From NCBI RefSeq assembly GCF_030450055.1, contig NZ_CP118480.1, positions 372,001-436,000 on the forward strand: a stretch of DNA of 64,000 bases, given 5' to 3'. Source of the stretch: Gallaecimonas kandeliae. Lineage in GTDB: Bacteria; Pseudomonadota; Gammaproteobacteria; Enterobacterales; Gallaecimonadaceae. A program made the position numbers and the translations under genes. The notes beneath the pieces were generated by a model that was not told the origin of the DNA, searched no databases, and saw nothing but the letters and a program-made list of their open reading frames with translations. Of this stretch, positions 22,884-31,673 are shown in pieces; position 1 is the stretch's first letter, and each line of letters begins with the position of its first letter.

Positions 22884-23172
22884 CGCACCGGCCCTGGCCG
22901 CCGAACTCCAGGACCCCACGGCGCCGCCCCAGGCCAAGGTCGCCGCCAAGGCCACGCCTGCCGCCAGCCTCAAGCTGTCGGCGGTGCTGGGCAGCAAGCC
23001 GGCCAGGGTCATCATCAATGGCCAGGTGCTGGCGGTGGGAGACAGCATCCAGGGCTGGCGGCTCATACAGATTAAGGACGACGTTGTCACCCTGGCCCAG
23101 GGGCAGCGCCGCAAAATGTTGACCCTGTTCCAGGGCGGCGTGGTGACGCCGGCCGCCAAGGCGGGGCATTGA
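22840..23172 (+). CDS. mshK: MSHA biogenesis protein MshK (PilP-like)
   Basis: A 110-residue exported protein with a signal peptide (MSTPWVPVLITLALSAPALA) followed by LQDPTAPP, the typical opening of MshK/GspC-like pilotin or secretin-contact proteins, and a small beta domain (ITNGQVLAVGDSIQG-like). It begins 44 bases inside mshJ and its stop abuts the mshL ribosome-binding site. It probably connects the platform to secretin MshL. Confidence 0.8.
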   Translation: MSTPWVPVLITLALSAPALAAELQDPTAPPQAKVAAKATPAASLKLSAVLGSKPARVIINGQVLAVGDSIQGWRLIQIKDDVVTLAQGQRRKMLTLFQGGVVTPAAKAGH

Positions 23173-23180
23173 GGGGAATC

Positions 23181-24839
23181 ATGTCCAAGGGAAGCACCAT
23201 CAAATACGGCCTCTTGGCGCTGACGGTACTGTTGGCGGCCTGCCAGACGCCGTCCCAGCACCATGCCAACCGCGAAGTGAAGGCGCTCAAGAAGCAGTTG
23301 GCCGAGGCCTCGGCCCAGGCCCAGCAGGCCCAGACCCCGCCCGCCGCCGTCGAGCAGGAGCTGCTGGCCGGCCTGGTGGCGCCGCCGCCCTTGCCGGAGC
23401 AGCGCATCAACGTCTCGGCCAAGGACACCGAAGTGCGGGACCTGCTGGCCGGCCTGGTCAAGGGCACCCCTTATTCCCTGGCCCTGCACCCCGACGTCAA
23501 GGGCCAGGTCAGCCTGGACCTGCACAACGTCACCCTGGACCAGGTGTTTACGGTGCTGGAAGACCTCTACGGTTACGACATCCGCCGCCAGGGCAACCTG
23601 GTGCAGGTCTACCCGGCAGGGCTGCGCACCGAGACTCTTCCCGTCGATTACCTGCTGATGACCCGCAAGGGCCTGTCGCTGACCACCATCACCTCGGGGC
23701 GCCTCAGCAACAACAACGGCAATAACAACGGCTATTACAACAACCAGAACAACCTCAACAACAACGGCCAGAACGGCCAGAACGACCTCAATAACAACAA
23801 CCAGATGACCTCGGGGACCAAGGTCGAGTCCCGTTCCGAGACCGACTTCTGGAAAGGCCTCGAGAAGGTGCTGGGCTCCCTGGTGGGCAAGGGGGAGGGC
23901 CGCATGGTGGCGGTGGACCCCATGGCCGGCCTGGTGACGGTGCGGGCCTTCCCGGACGAGCTGCGCAGCGTCAAGGACTTCCTGCAGCAGACCCAGGACC
24001 ACCTGCAGCGCCAGGTGATACTGGAGGCCAAGATAGTGGAGGTCACCCTCAACAAGGACTACCAGCAAGGCATCAACTGGACCCAGGCGTTGCTGGCCGC
24101 CCCTGGCAATACTACGTTGAAGCTGGCCACCAGCGCCGTGATCCCGGCCAACAGCCTGACCGCTGCCCTGGGCGGCGTCAGCTCCCTGACCTTCAACAGC
24201 GCCGACTTCAAGGCCGTCATCAACCTGCTCGATACCCAGGGTGACACCCAGGTGCTGTCCAGCCCCCGCATCACCGCCACCAACAACCAGAAGGCGGTGA
24301 TCAAGGTGGGCAGCGACGAGTATTTCGTCACCGATGTCAGCTCCCAGCTCAACAACACCGGCAGCAGCGCCGTCACCAGCTCCAACGTCGAGCTGACCCC
24401 CTTCTTCTCCGGCATAGCCCTGGACGTGACGCCGCAGATCGGCAAGGACGGCCAGGTGCTGCTGCACGTGCACCCTTCGGTGACCGACGTGGAAGAACAG
24501 ACCAAGACTCTGAGCCTGTCCGGCTCCAGCGAGCCCACCACCTTGCCGCTGGCCCACAGCGACATCCGCGAGTCCGACACAGTGGTGCGGGCCCACAACG
24601 GCGATGTGGTGGTGATCGGCGGCCTGATGCGCACCAACACCAAGCAGCAGGTCTCCAAGACCCCCTGGCTGGGTGACATCCCCGGCATCGGCCAGCTCTT
24701 CACCAGCCGCCGCAACGTCAAGCAGAAGACCGAGCTGGTGATACTGATCAAGCCCACCATAGTGGGCGGCCAGGGCTGGCAGCCGGAGCTTGACCGCTCC
24801 AAGGCCGTCCTCGACCAGTGGTACCCCAAGGCCAGATGA
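23181..24839 (+). CDS. mshL: MSHA secretin MshL
   Basis: A 552-residue outer-membrane secretin. A lipobox (LLAAC near residue 21) suggests a lipidated N-terminus. A secretin N domain lies around 70-145. An Asn-rich low-complexity insert (about 175-205, runs of N with G/Q/Y) precedes the next N-domain. The C-terminal secretin domain shows the family pattern VPLLGDIPxxGxLF-like (TPWLGDIPGIGQLF) near 490-505. The secretin forms the pore through which the pilus exits. ATG 23181 is preferred over TTG 23169 because GAGGGGA lies upstream of it. Confidence 0.9.
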   Translation: MSKGSTIKYGLLALTVLLAACQTPSQHHANREVKALKKQLAEASAQAQQAQTPPAAVEQELLAGLVAPPPLPEQRINVSAKDTEVRDLLAGLVKGTPYSLALHPDVKGQVSLDLHNVTLDQVFTVLEDLYGYDIRRQGNLVQVYPAGLRTETLPVDYLLMTRKGLSLTTITSGRLSNNNGNNNGYYNNQNNLNNNGQNGQNDLNNNNQMTSGTKVESRSETDFWKGLEKVLGSLVGKGEGRMVAVDPMAGLVTVRAFPDELRSVKDFLQQTQDHLQRQVILEAKIVEVTLNKDYQQGINWTQALLAAPGNTTLKLATSAVIPANSLTAALGGVSSLTFNSADFKAVINLLDTQGDTQVLSSPRITATNNQKAVIKVGSDEYFVTDVSSQLNNTGSSAVTSSNVELTPFFSGIALDVTPQIGKDGQVLLHVHPSVTDVEEQTKTLSLSGSSEPTTLPLAHSDIRESDTVVRAHNGDVVVIGGLMRTNTKQQVSKTPWLGDIPGIGQLFTSRRNVKQKTELVILIKPTIVGGQGWQPELDRSKAVLDQWYPKAR

Positions 24840-25669
24840 TGTACCTGCAGCACTTCGGTTTGCGCGACAAGCCCTTCGGGCTGACCCCCAGCACCGCCTT
24901 CTACTGTGCCCTGCCCATGCACAGCGAGGCGCTGGCGGTGCTGTCCCTGGCGTTGGCCGAAGGCGAAGGTTTCATCAAGATCACCGGCGAGGTGGGCACC
25001 GGCAAGACGCTGCTGTGCCGCCAACTGCTCTCCTCCCTGCCAGAGCATTTCGCCCTGGCCTACCTGCCCAACCCTGATCTCAGCCCAGGCGAGCTGCGCT
25101 GGGCCCTGGCCATGGAGCTGGGGCTCAAGCAGGCCGGCAACATCGACCAGCAGCAGCTGGGCCACCTGTTGCAGCGCCAGCTCATCGGCCTGGCCGCCAA
25201 CGGCCGGTTGCCGGTGGTGATCATCGACGAGGCCCAGGCACTGCCGGACGAGACGTTGGAGGCGCTGCGCCTGCTCACCAACCTGGAAACCGAATCCCGC
25301 AAGCTGTTGCAGGTGGTGCTGCTGGGCCAGCCCGAGCTGGACCAGCGGCTGCGCCGCCACCAGTTCCGCCAGCTGGCCCAGCGCATCAGCTTCCACTACC
25401 GGCTTCGGCCCATGAACCGCGCCGAACTGGAACGCTATGTCCGCCACCGCCTGGACTGTGCCGGCGGCCAGGGCGCCCTCTTCAGCGGCCCGGCCCTCGG
25501 CGCCCTCTACCGGGCCAGCGGCGGCATTCCCCGCCTGGTCAACATCCTCTGCCACAAGGCGCTGCTGCTGGCCTACGGCCGGGGCCGCAAGAAGGCCAAC
25601 TGGTGGCAGATGCGCGCCGCCATCAAGGACACAGAGTCCAGCAGGCGGACCCTGGGGGTGGCGCTGTGA
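24836..25669 (+). CDS. mshM: MSHA ATPase MshM (ExeA/GspA-like AAA)
   Basis: A 277-residue AAA ATPase with Walker A GEVGTGKT (Lys57), Walker B VVIIDEAQ near 125-132 and a C-terminal helical lid. The family includes ExeA/GspA, which help place the secretin. The start overlaps the mshL stop (ATGATG/TGA), giving tight coupling. Two adjacent ATG codons (24836, 24839) are equally possible. Confidence 0.88.
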   Translation: MMYLQHFGLRDKPFGLTPSTAFYCALPMHSEALAVLSLALAEGEGFIKITGEVGTGKTLLCRQLLSSLPEHFALAYLPNPDLSPGELRWALAMELGLKQAGNIDQQQLGHLLQRQLIGLAANGRLPVVIIDEAQALPDETLEALRLLTNLETESRKLLQVVLLGQPELDQRLRRHQFRQLAQRISFHYRLRPMNRAELERYVRHRLDCAGGQGALFSGPALGALYRASGGIPRLVNILCHKALLLAYGRGRKKANWWQMRAAIKDTESSRRTLGVAL

Positions 25670-26778
25670 GCGTGCTCAACCAGATGCTCAAGGATCTCGA
25701 CAAACGCGGCGCCGTGCCCCTGGAGGCCGGGGAAGCGCCCCTGGCCTTGCCTCAAGGCCGCAACTGGGGCTGGCAGCGGATACTGCTGCTGGCGCTGCTC
25801 CTGTGCCTGCTGCTGGCCCTGGCCTGGTGGCTGGGCCGCCAGCAGGCAGAAGCCAGGCCAGCCGCCAAGGTGCCCACTGCAGCCGGCCGGCTGGCCCAGG
25901 CTCAAGGGGCCGCTACCCAAAGCACACCGGCCAAGGCGATCCCGCCGCCGCCCCCGGCCCTGCCCAAGGTGCAGGAGCGGCGCCTGACTCCCATGATCTC
26001 GGCCGATAAGCCCGGCACCCTGCCAGCCGCTAAGGCCAATAAACCGGCGGAACTCATGCCGGTCAAGGTCCGGACTGAGGCGGCACTGCCACCACCCATC
26101 AAGGCTCAGGAACTCAAGCCGCTGGCCGAAAAAAAGCCGGCCAAGATCCCCGTAACCAAGACCCATTCCCAGGGTGAAACCAAGGGCGAGCCCAAGGTGC
26201 AGCGCGAGCTGCTGACCCCGGCCCAGCAGGCGGAGCAGTCTTACCAGGCCGGCCTCTTGGCCTGGCAGGACGGCGACTGGGCCGAGGCCGAACATCGCTG
26301 GCGGCAGGCCCTGGCCGCCGAGGCCAGCCACCAGGAGGCCACCCTGGCCCTGGCCGGCCTCTACCAACAGCAAGGCCGTTTGGACGAGGCAGCCGCCGTG
26401 CTGCTGCCGATGAGCGCCAGCTCCCCCGCCGTCAACCTGGCCCTGGCCAGGGTACTGGTGCAAAAGCGCGACCTGGCGGCGGCCTACCGGCAGTTGAACC
26501 TGCTGCCCCCCACCAGCCGTGAAGGCCAGCAGCTGCGCGCCGAGCTGGCCCGCCTCACCGGCCACGGCCAGGCGGCCGTCCAGCTCTACCGGGCCCTGGT
26601 GGAGCATTACCCGGCAGACGGCCGGCTCTGGCTGGCCCTGGGCCTGAGCCTGGAAGGGCAGGGGGACAAATCCGGGGCCGCCCAGGCGTTTGGCAAGGCG
26701 GCGGCCTCTGCCCAGTTGTCACAGGAGGCGCGCCGTTATGCCCTGGCCCGCCAGCAGGCCCTCGGAGGTGCACGATGA
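25666..26778 (+). CDS. mshN: MSHA biogenesis protein MshN (TPR protein)
   Basis: A 370-residue protein starting GTG as MSVLNQMLKDLDKRG, the family's typical opening. It has one membrane helix (about 33-54), a Pro/Lys/Ala-rich periplasmic spacer (60-180) and tetratricopeptide repeats from about 185 to the end (for example the AEHRWRQALAAEASHQEA unit). GTG 25666 overlaps the mshM stop. It probably anchors or stabilises the assembly; its exact role is not settled in the family. Confidence 0.83.
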   Translation: MSVLNQMLKDLDKRGAVPLEAGEAPLALPQGRNWGWQRILLLALLLCLLLALAWWLGRQQAEARPAAKVPTAAGRLAQAQGAATQSTPAKAIPPPPPALPKVQERRLTPMISADKPGTLPAAKANKPAELMPVKVRTEAALPPPIKAQELKPLAEKKPAKIPVTKTHSQGETKGEPKVQRELLTPAQQAEQSYQAGLLAWQDGDWAEAEHRWRQALAAEASHQEATLALAGLYQQQGRLDEAAAVLLPMSASSPAVNLALARVLVQKRDLAAAYRQLNLLPPTSREGQQLRAELARLTGHGQAAVQLYRALVEHYPADGRLWLALGLSLEGQGDKSGAAQAFGKAAASAQLSQEARRYALARQQALGGAR

Positions 26779-28496
26779 GCCAACCCAGACTGAAGATGCG
26801 CCTCGGTGACCTGCTGGTCACCGAGAAGATCATCTCCGAGGAACAACTGCACCAGGCCCTGGCCAGCCAGAAGCGCATCGGCCGCAAGCTGGGCCGGACC
26901 CTGGTGGAACTGGGCTACCTCTCGGAGCAGCAGCTGCTGGGCTTTCTGTCCCAGCAGCTGAAGATCCCCTACCTGGACATCAACGAGCGGCGCCTGGACC
27001 CGCAGCTGGTGACGCTGCTGCCGGAAGTGCTGGCCCGCCGTTACCGGGCCCTGGTGTTGGAGGCCGACGCCGAAAGCGTCTTTATCGGCATGTCGGATCC
27101 GGCCGATCTCCAGGCCCTGGACGCCCTCGAAGAGCGCCTGGCGCCTAGGGAGATCCGCCTGGCGGTGGTGGAAGAGGCCCAGCTCCTCAACGCCTTCGAC
27201 AGCCTCTACCGCCGGACCCAGGAGATCGCCTCCTACGCCTCCCAGTTGGAGGAGGAACACCAGGAGACGGCCGATTTCGACTTCGGCGCCCTGGCCCAGG
27301 ACGACAGCGAAGGTGGCGCTACCGTGGCGCGGCTGCTGCAGTCCCTGTTCGAGGACGCCGTACAGATGCGGGCCTCGGATATCCACATCGAGCCGGAGCA
27401 GCAGCTGCTGCGTATCCGCCAGCGCATAGACGGGGTGTTGCACGAGAACGTGCTCAAGGAAGCGCGGGTGGCAGCGGCCCTGGTGCTGCGCCTGAAATTG
27501 ATGGCGGGGTTGGACATCTCAGAGAAACGCCTGCCCCAGGACGGCCGTTTCCACGTGCAGGTGCGGGGCCACGGCATAGACGTGCGCCTGTCCACCATGC
27601 CGGTGCAGTACGGCGAAGCCGTTGTCATGCGTCTCCTCGACCAGTCCGCCGGCCTGCTGCGCCTGGAAGACACCGGCATGCCCGCCGAGCTGCTGGGCCA
27701 TTTCCGCCGCACCCTCAAGCGCCCCCATGGCATGGTGCTGGTGACGGGGCCTACCGGTTCGGGCAAGACCACCACCCTCTACGGCGCCCTGTCGGAACTG
27801 AACGAGGCGGCCAAGAAGATCATCACAGTCGAAGATCCGGTGGAATACCGGCTGCCCCGCATCAATCAGGTGCAGATCAACCACAAGATAGGCCTGGATT
27901 TCTCCCAGGTGCTGCGTTCCACCTTGCGCCATGACCCCGATATCCTGATGGTCGGCGAGATGCGGGACGAGGAAACGGTGGAGATAGGGCTGAGGGGCGC
28001 CATCACCGGCCACCTGGTGCTGTCCACCTTGCACACCAACGACGCCGTCACCTGCGCCCTGCGCCTCTTGGACATGGGCGCCCAGGGCTATCTGGTGGCC
28101 AGCGCCCTGAGGGCTGTCCTGGCCCAGCGCCTGGTGCGCCGGCTCTGCCCCAAGTGCGCCAGGCCCCAGGTACCCGAGCCCCAGGATCTGCTGCTGTTGG
28201 AGCGGCTGGCCGGCCATGACTTGGCTGGGGTGCCCTTCAGGGCGCCCCACGGTTGCCAGTCCTGCAACCACAGTGGCTACCGGGGCCGGATCGGCGTCTT
28301 CGAACTGCTGGAGCTGGACAGCGCCATGACGGAGGCCATGCGCAACCAGGACCCCCAGGGCTTCACCGCCGCCGCCGAGAGCCACCCCCATTACCGGCCC
28401 CTGGTGATGATGGCCCTGGACTATGCCCGCCAGGGGGTCACCTCAGTGGACGAAGTGCTCAAGCTCTGGGACCTGCCTGAGGAGACCCTGTCTTGA
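26775..28496 (+). CDS. mshE: MSHA pilus assembly ATPase MshE (PilB/GspE family)
   Basis: A 573-residue hexameric motor ATPase. The N-terminal GspE-N domain occupies about 10-150; in Vibrio MshE this domain binds c-di-GMP. The core has Walker A GPTGSGKTTT (Lys331), an Asp box, Walker B (DPDILMVGEMRD) and His box (HLVLSTLHTND), and a Zn-binding CPKC...CQSC pair near 460-500. The RxGxxL pattern near the N-terminus (MRLGDLLV, KIGRKLG-like) fits the c-di-GMP-binding repeats. Overlaps mshN by 4 bases. Confidence 0.94.
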   Translation: MSQPRLKMRLGDLLVTEKIISEEQLHQALASQKRIGRKLGRTLVELGYLSEQQLLGFLSQQLKIPYLDINERRLDPQLVTLLPEVLARRYRALVLEADAESVFIGMSDPADLQALDALEERLAPREIRLAVVEEAQLLNAFDSLYRRTQEIASYASQLEEEHQETADFDFGALAQDDSEGGATVARLLQSLFEDAVQMRASDIHIEPEQQLLRIRQRIDGVLHENVLKEARVAAALVLRLKLMAGLDISEKRLPQDGRFHVQVRGHGIDVRLSTMPVQYGEAVVMRLLDQSAGLLRLEDTGMPAELLGHFRRTLKRPHGMVLVTGPTGSGKTTTLYGALSELNEAAKKIITVEDPVEYRLPRINQVQINHKIGLDFSQVLRSTLRHDPDILMVGEMRDEETVEIGLRGAITGHLVLSTLHTNDAVTCALRLLDMGAQGYLVASALRAVLAQRLVRRLCPKCARPQVPEPQDLLLLERLAGHDLAGVPFRAPHGCQSCNHSGYRGRIGVFELLELDSAMTEAMRNQDPQGFTAAAESHPHYRPLVMMALDYARQGVTSVDEVLKLWDLPEETLS

Positions 28497-29704
28497 GCCA
28501 GTTCTACTACAGGGGCCGCGACAGCGGCGGCAGGGCGGTGAAGGGCTTTATCGAGGCGGCCAGCCAGGACGCCGCCTTCGACCTGCTGCTGGGCCGGCGC
28601 ATCCGTGCCGAGTCCTTGCGCCCGGCCCGCCAGGCCATCCAGCTCGACTGGCTGCAAAAAAGGGTGACCCTGGACGAGATGCTGATGTTCAGCCGCCAGA
28701 TGTATTCCCTGACCAAGGCCGGCATCCCCATATTGAGGGCCATCGCCGGCCTGGCCGAGACCAGCCCCTCCAAGGTGCTGCGCGCCGCCTTGGCCGATCT
28801 CACCCAGCAGCTGGAAGGGGGGCGGACCCTGTCCACCGCCATGAGCCGCCACCCCAGGATCTTTTCCAGCCTCTACGTCAGCGTCATCCATGTCGGCGAA
28901 AACACGGGCCGGCTCGACCAGGCCTTCTTGCAGCTCACCGAATACCTGACCCAGGAACAGGAGACCAAGCGCCGGCTCAAGGCGGCAGTGCGCTACCCCC
29001 TGTTCGTGGTGGCGGCCATCGTCGTGGCAATGGTCATCGTCAACCTCAAGGTGATACCCCAGTTCGCCAAGGTCTTCGCCCGCTTCAAGGCCGAACTGCC
29101 CCTGCCGACCCGCATCCTCATCGGCACCTCGGATTTCTTCGTCCATTACTGGCCCTGGATGCTGGCGGTGCTGCTGGCCCTGGCGATAGGTTGGTGGCGC
29201 TGGCTGGCCACTGAGCGAGGCCGGCTGTTCTGGGACGACCGTAAGCTGCGGCTGCCGATCATGGGCTCCATCATCAACAGGACCTTGCTGGCCCGCTTTG
29301 CCCGCAGCCTGGGGATGATGCTCCAGGCCGGGGTGCCGCTGCCCCAGGCCCTGAACCTGGTGGCGGACGCCGTGGGCAATGCCCTAATGAAGCTGAAGAT
29401 CCTGGCTATGCGCCAAGGCATCGAAGGGGGCGACACCCTGCTGCGCACAGGCCACCAGTCCGGGCTTTTCTCGCCGCTGATCCTGCAGATGTTCGCGGTG
29501 GGGGAGGAGACGGGCAATATCGACGAGATGCTGGTGGAAGCGGCAGGCTTTTACGAGCGGGAAGTGGACTACGATCTGGCCAGCCTCACGGCACGCATCG
29601 AGCCTATCCTGATCGTCATAGTGGGGGCCATGGTGCTGCTGCTGGCCCTGGGCATCTTCCTGCCGATGTGGGATCTGATGCGCGCGTACAAGGGGCAGGG
29701 ATGA
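28493..29704 (+). CDS. mshG: MSHA inner-membrane platform protein MshG (PilC/GspF family)
   Basis: A 403-residue membrane protein with two GspF domains (about 65-190 and 265-390) and three long hydrophobic segments (near 165-190, 215-240, 365-390). It begins with TTG overlapping the mshE stop. The last 11 codons (WDLMRAYKGQG and the stop) are the source of a tandem array that follows directly, so the 3' end of this gene is also the first half-unit of the array. Confidence 0.92.
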   Translation: MSQFYYRGRDSGGRAVKGFIEAASQDAAFDLLLGRRIRAESLRPARQAIQLDWLQKRVTLDEMLMFSRQMYSLTKAGIPILRAIAGLAETSPSKVLRAALADLTQQLEGGRTLSTAMSRHPRIFSSLYVSVIHVGENTGRLDQAFLQLTEYLTQEQETKRRLKAAVRYPLFVVAAIVVAMVIVNLKVIPQFAKVFARFKAELPLPTRILIGTSDFFVHYWPWMLAVLLALAIGWWRWLATERGRLFWDDRKLRLPIMGSIINRTLLARFARSLGMMLQAGVPLPQALNLVADAVGNALMKLKILAMRQGIEGGDTLLRTGHQSGLFSPLILQMFAVGEETGNIDEMLVEAAGFYEREVDYDLASLTARIEPILIVIVGAMVLLLALGIFLPMWDLMRAYKGQG

Positions 29705-30173
29705 ACCATCAATGCCAAGCCGTGGGCATCATCCTGGCCCAAGTGGCGGGACCTGATGCGTGCTTACAAGGGGCAGGGATGAGCCATCAATGCCAAACCG
29801 TGGGCATCGTCCTGGCCCAAGTGGCGGGACCTGATGCGTGCTTACAAGGGGCAGGGATGAGCCATCAATGCCGAGCCGTGGGCATCGTCCTGGCCCAAGT
29901 GGCGGGATCTGATTGCGTGCTTACAAGGGGCAGGGATGAGCCATCAATGCCAAACCGTGGGCATCGTCCTGGCCCAAGTGGTGGGATCTGATGCGCGCGT
30001 ACAAGGGGCAGGGATGAGCCATCAATGCCAAGCCGTGGGCATCATCCTGGCCCAAGTGGCGGGACCTGATGCGTGCTTACAAGGGGCAGGGATGAGCCAT
30101 CAACGCCAAGCCGTGGGCATCGTCCTGGCCCAAGTTGCGGGACCTGATGCGTGCTTACAAGGGGCAATCGTGA
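29671..30173 (+). repeat. 78-bp tandem array after mshG (six full units)
   Basis: Units run 29705-29782, 29783-29860, 29861-29939 (79 bp, one extra T), 29940-30017, 30018-30095 and 30096-30173. Each ends with a copy of the mshG terminus, WRDLMRAYKGQG plus TGA in the mshG frame; the last reads GQS-stop. Every unit boundary contains AGGGGCAGGGATGA, a ribosome-binding-like run with overlapping ATG and TGA. Variants between units are mostly silent in the mshG frame. There are no unique spacers, so this is not a CRISPR. Confidence 0.93.
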
Positions 30174-30201
30174 TGGGTCCTTTAAGGTGCCCTAAGGCAC
30201 C

Positions 30202-30612
30202 ATGAGCAGGCGGCTTTTCATCCTGCTGGCGACGCTGTTCCTGACGGCGCTGTTCTGGGGCCTGTTGCTGGCCAGGAGCCCAAGCCCTGCGGAGCTGGGC
30301 GGCACCTACATGGCCGAGGCCAGGCAGCGCTTTGCGCTGGAGCTGGCCCAGGTGCAGGTGCTCTGGCAGCGGGACGGCGGCACCAGCGTCCAATGGCAGG
30401 GCCGCTGGCTGGCGGTAAACGCCAGAGGCTGGGCCCAACCTCCCTGCTATGCCCTGTGGCAGGCGATGGGGTTGCCCCTGGAGGTGGAAGGGAGCCAGGT
30501 GGACGCCAGCTGGCACCAGGGCCACTGCCGGTTCAGCTGGCAGGGCGCCGGTTTTGATTACTGGCCGCAGACGGGCCAGGTGAAAGATTTTCGACAAGGA
30601 GAACAGAAATGA
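30202..30612 (+). CDS. mshF: MSHA biogenesis protein MshF
   Basis: A 136-residue protein with one N-terminal membrane helix (MSRRLFILLATLFLTALFWG) and a small soluble domain, in the place occupied by mshF in other loci. Assignment rests mainly on position and size. The ATG overlaps the stop of the open frame that runs through the preceding tandem array (ATGA). Its own stop overlaps the mshB start. Confidence 0.75.
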   Translation: MSRRLFILLATLFLTALFWGLLLARSPSPAELGGTYMAEARQRFALELAQVQVLWQRDGGTSVQWQGRWLAVNARGWAQPPCYALWQAMGLPLEVEGSQVDASWHQGHCRFSWQGAGFDYWPQTGQVKDFRQGEQK

Positions 30613-31184
30613 AAGCGCAGAAGGGCTTTTCATTTATCGAGTTGGTGATCGTCATCGTCATCCTCGGCCTCTTGGCCGCGGTGGCGCTGCCCCGTTTCCT
30701 GGATGTCACCAACGACGCCCAGGACGCCAGTGTCGAAGGGGTGGCCGGCGGCTTTGCCAGCGCCGTGGGCATGGTGCGGGCCGAATGGGAAGTGGAGGGC
30801 CGGCCCAAGGGCGGCCTCAACGGCGCCAATGCCGCCATCACCTTCGACAACGAGACAGTCTACGTGGACGGCGACAATGGTTACCCTGTGGGGATAGCCG
30901 GCGCCCATGACACAGGCATGAGCAGCGATGCCTGCCTGGCGGTGATGGACGCCATCATGCAGAGCTCCCCCAGGTCCACCACCAGCGACGCCGACATCGG
31001 CAGCAACAAATACCTGGTGCGGATGCAGAGCGACGGCAGCGGCGACCGCTGCGTCTACTACCTCATCGCCACCCTCAACAAGAGTTCGCTTCCAGCGGCA
31101 GGGGATTACGCCAATGCCGGTGTGGGCAACAGCTTCACCTACCAGCCCAGCACGGGTAAGGTGATGGTATTCAATAACAACTAA
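30609..31184 (+). CDS. mshB: MSHA pilin protein MshB
   Basis: A 191-residue type IV prepilin. A short leader (MKAQKG) precedes the cleavage site G/FSFIELVIVIVILGLLA, with Glu5 of the mature protein present. The globular C-terminal domain has a Cys pair (DACLAV and RCVYYL). Position between mshF and mshA fits MshB, a minor pilin thought to prime assembly. It overlaps mshF by 4 bases. Confidence 0.88.
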   Translation: MKAQKGFSFIELVIVIVILGLLAAVALPRFLDVTNDAQDASVEGVAGGFASAVGMVRAEWEVEGRPKGGLNGANAAITFDNETVYVDGDNGYPVGIAGAHDTGMSSDACLAVMDAIMQSSPRSTTSDADIGSNKYLVRMQSDGSGDRCVYYLIATLNKSSLPAAGDYANAGVGNSFTYQPSTGKVMVFNNN

Positions 31185-31219
31185 GCGCTAATGGCTTTAT
31201 TTTGATGGGAGTACGAAAC

Positions 31220-31660
31220 ATGAAACAACAACAAGGCTTTACCCTGATCGAGCTGGTGGTGGTGATCATCATCCTCGGCATACTGGCGGTGACCGCAGTA
31301 CCCAAGTTCATCAACCTGCAGGACGATGCCAAGGCCGCTACCGCCAAGGGCGTAGCGGCTTCCATGAAAGGTGCCTTGCAGATGGTCTACGCCAAGGCAC
31401 TGATCGGTGGCGTGGACAAAGATGCGACTGCATCCGTTGCTGTCTCTACTATTGGCAGCGTCAATACCGTTTATGGTTATCCTGAAGCCAGTGCCGACGG
31501 CATTGCCAAGGTCATCGACATCGATACCAGCATCTGGAAAAGCAATGCAAGTGCCGCTTCTGGTACCTATGTTGTCCAATACAACGGCGATTCCTCTTGT
31601 AGCGTGACCTATTCCGAGGCGACTTCAGCTGCTGCTGCTACAGCTTCTTCCAGCTGCTAA
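31220..31660 (+). CDS. mshA: Major MSHA pilin MshA
   Basis: A 146-residue prepilin. Leader MKQQQG, cleavage before FTLIELVVVIIILGILA (mature Glu5 present), then a globular domain ending in an Ala/Ser-rich stretch with two Cys that could form the usual C-terminal disulfide loop. A good GGGAG ribosome-binding site lies 8 bases before the ATG. It is separated from mshB by a 35-base gap, unlike the overlapping genes around it, which fits separate boosting of its expression. Confidence 0.92.
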   Translation: MKQQQGFTLIELVVVIIILGILAVTAVPKFINLQDDAKAATAKGVAASMKGALQMVYAKALIGGVDKDATASVAVSTIGSVNTVYGYPEASADGIAKVIDIDTSIWKSNASAASGTYVVQYNGDSSCSVTYSEATSAAAATASSSC

Positions 31661-31673
31661 TACCTAACTCGCT

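Noticed and set aside
22200-24596. Minus-strand open frame of nearly 800 codons opposite mshJ, mshK and mshL
   Set aside because: Antisense shadow of three recognisable msh genes; composition is that of a shadow frame.
29671-30173. CRISPR array
   Set aside because: Units repeat over their complete 78 bases with no unique spacers, derive from mshG, and have no cas genes nearby.
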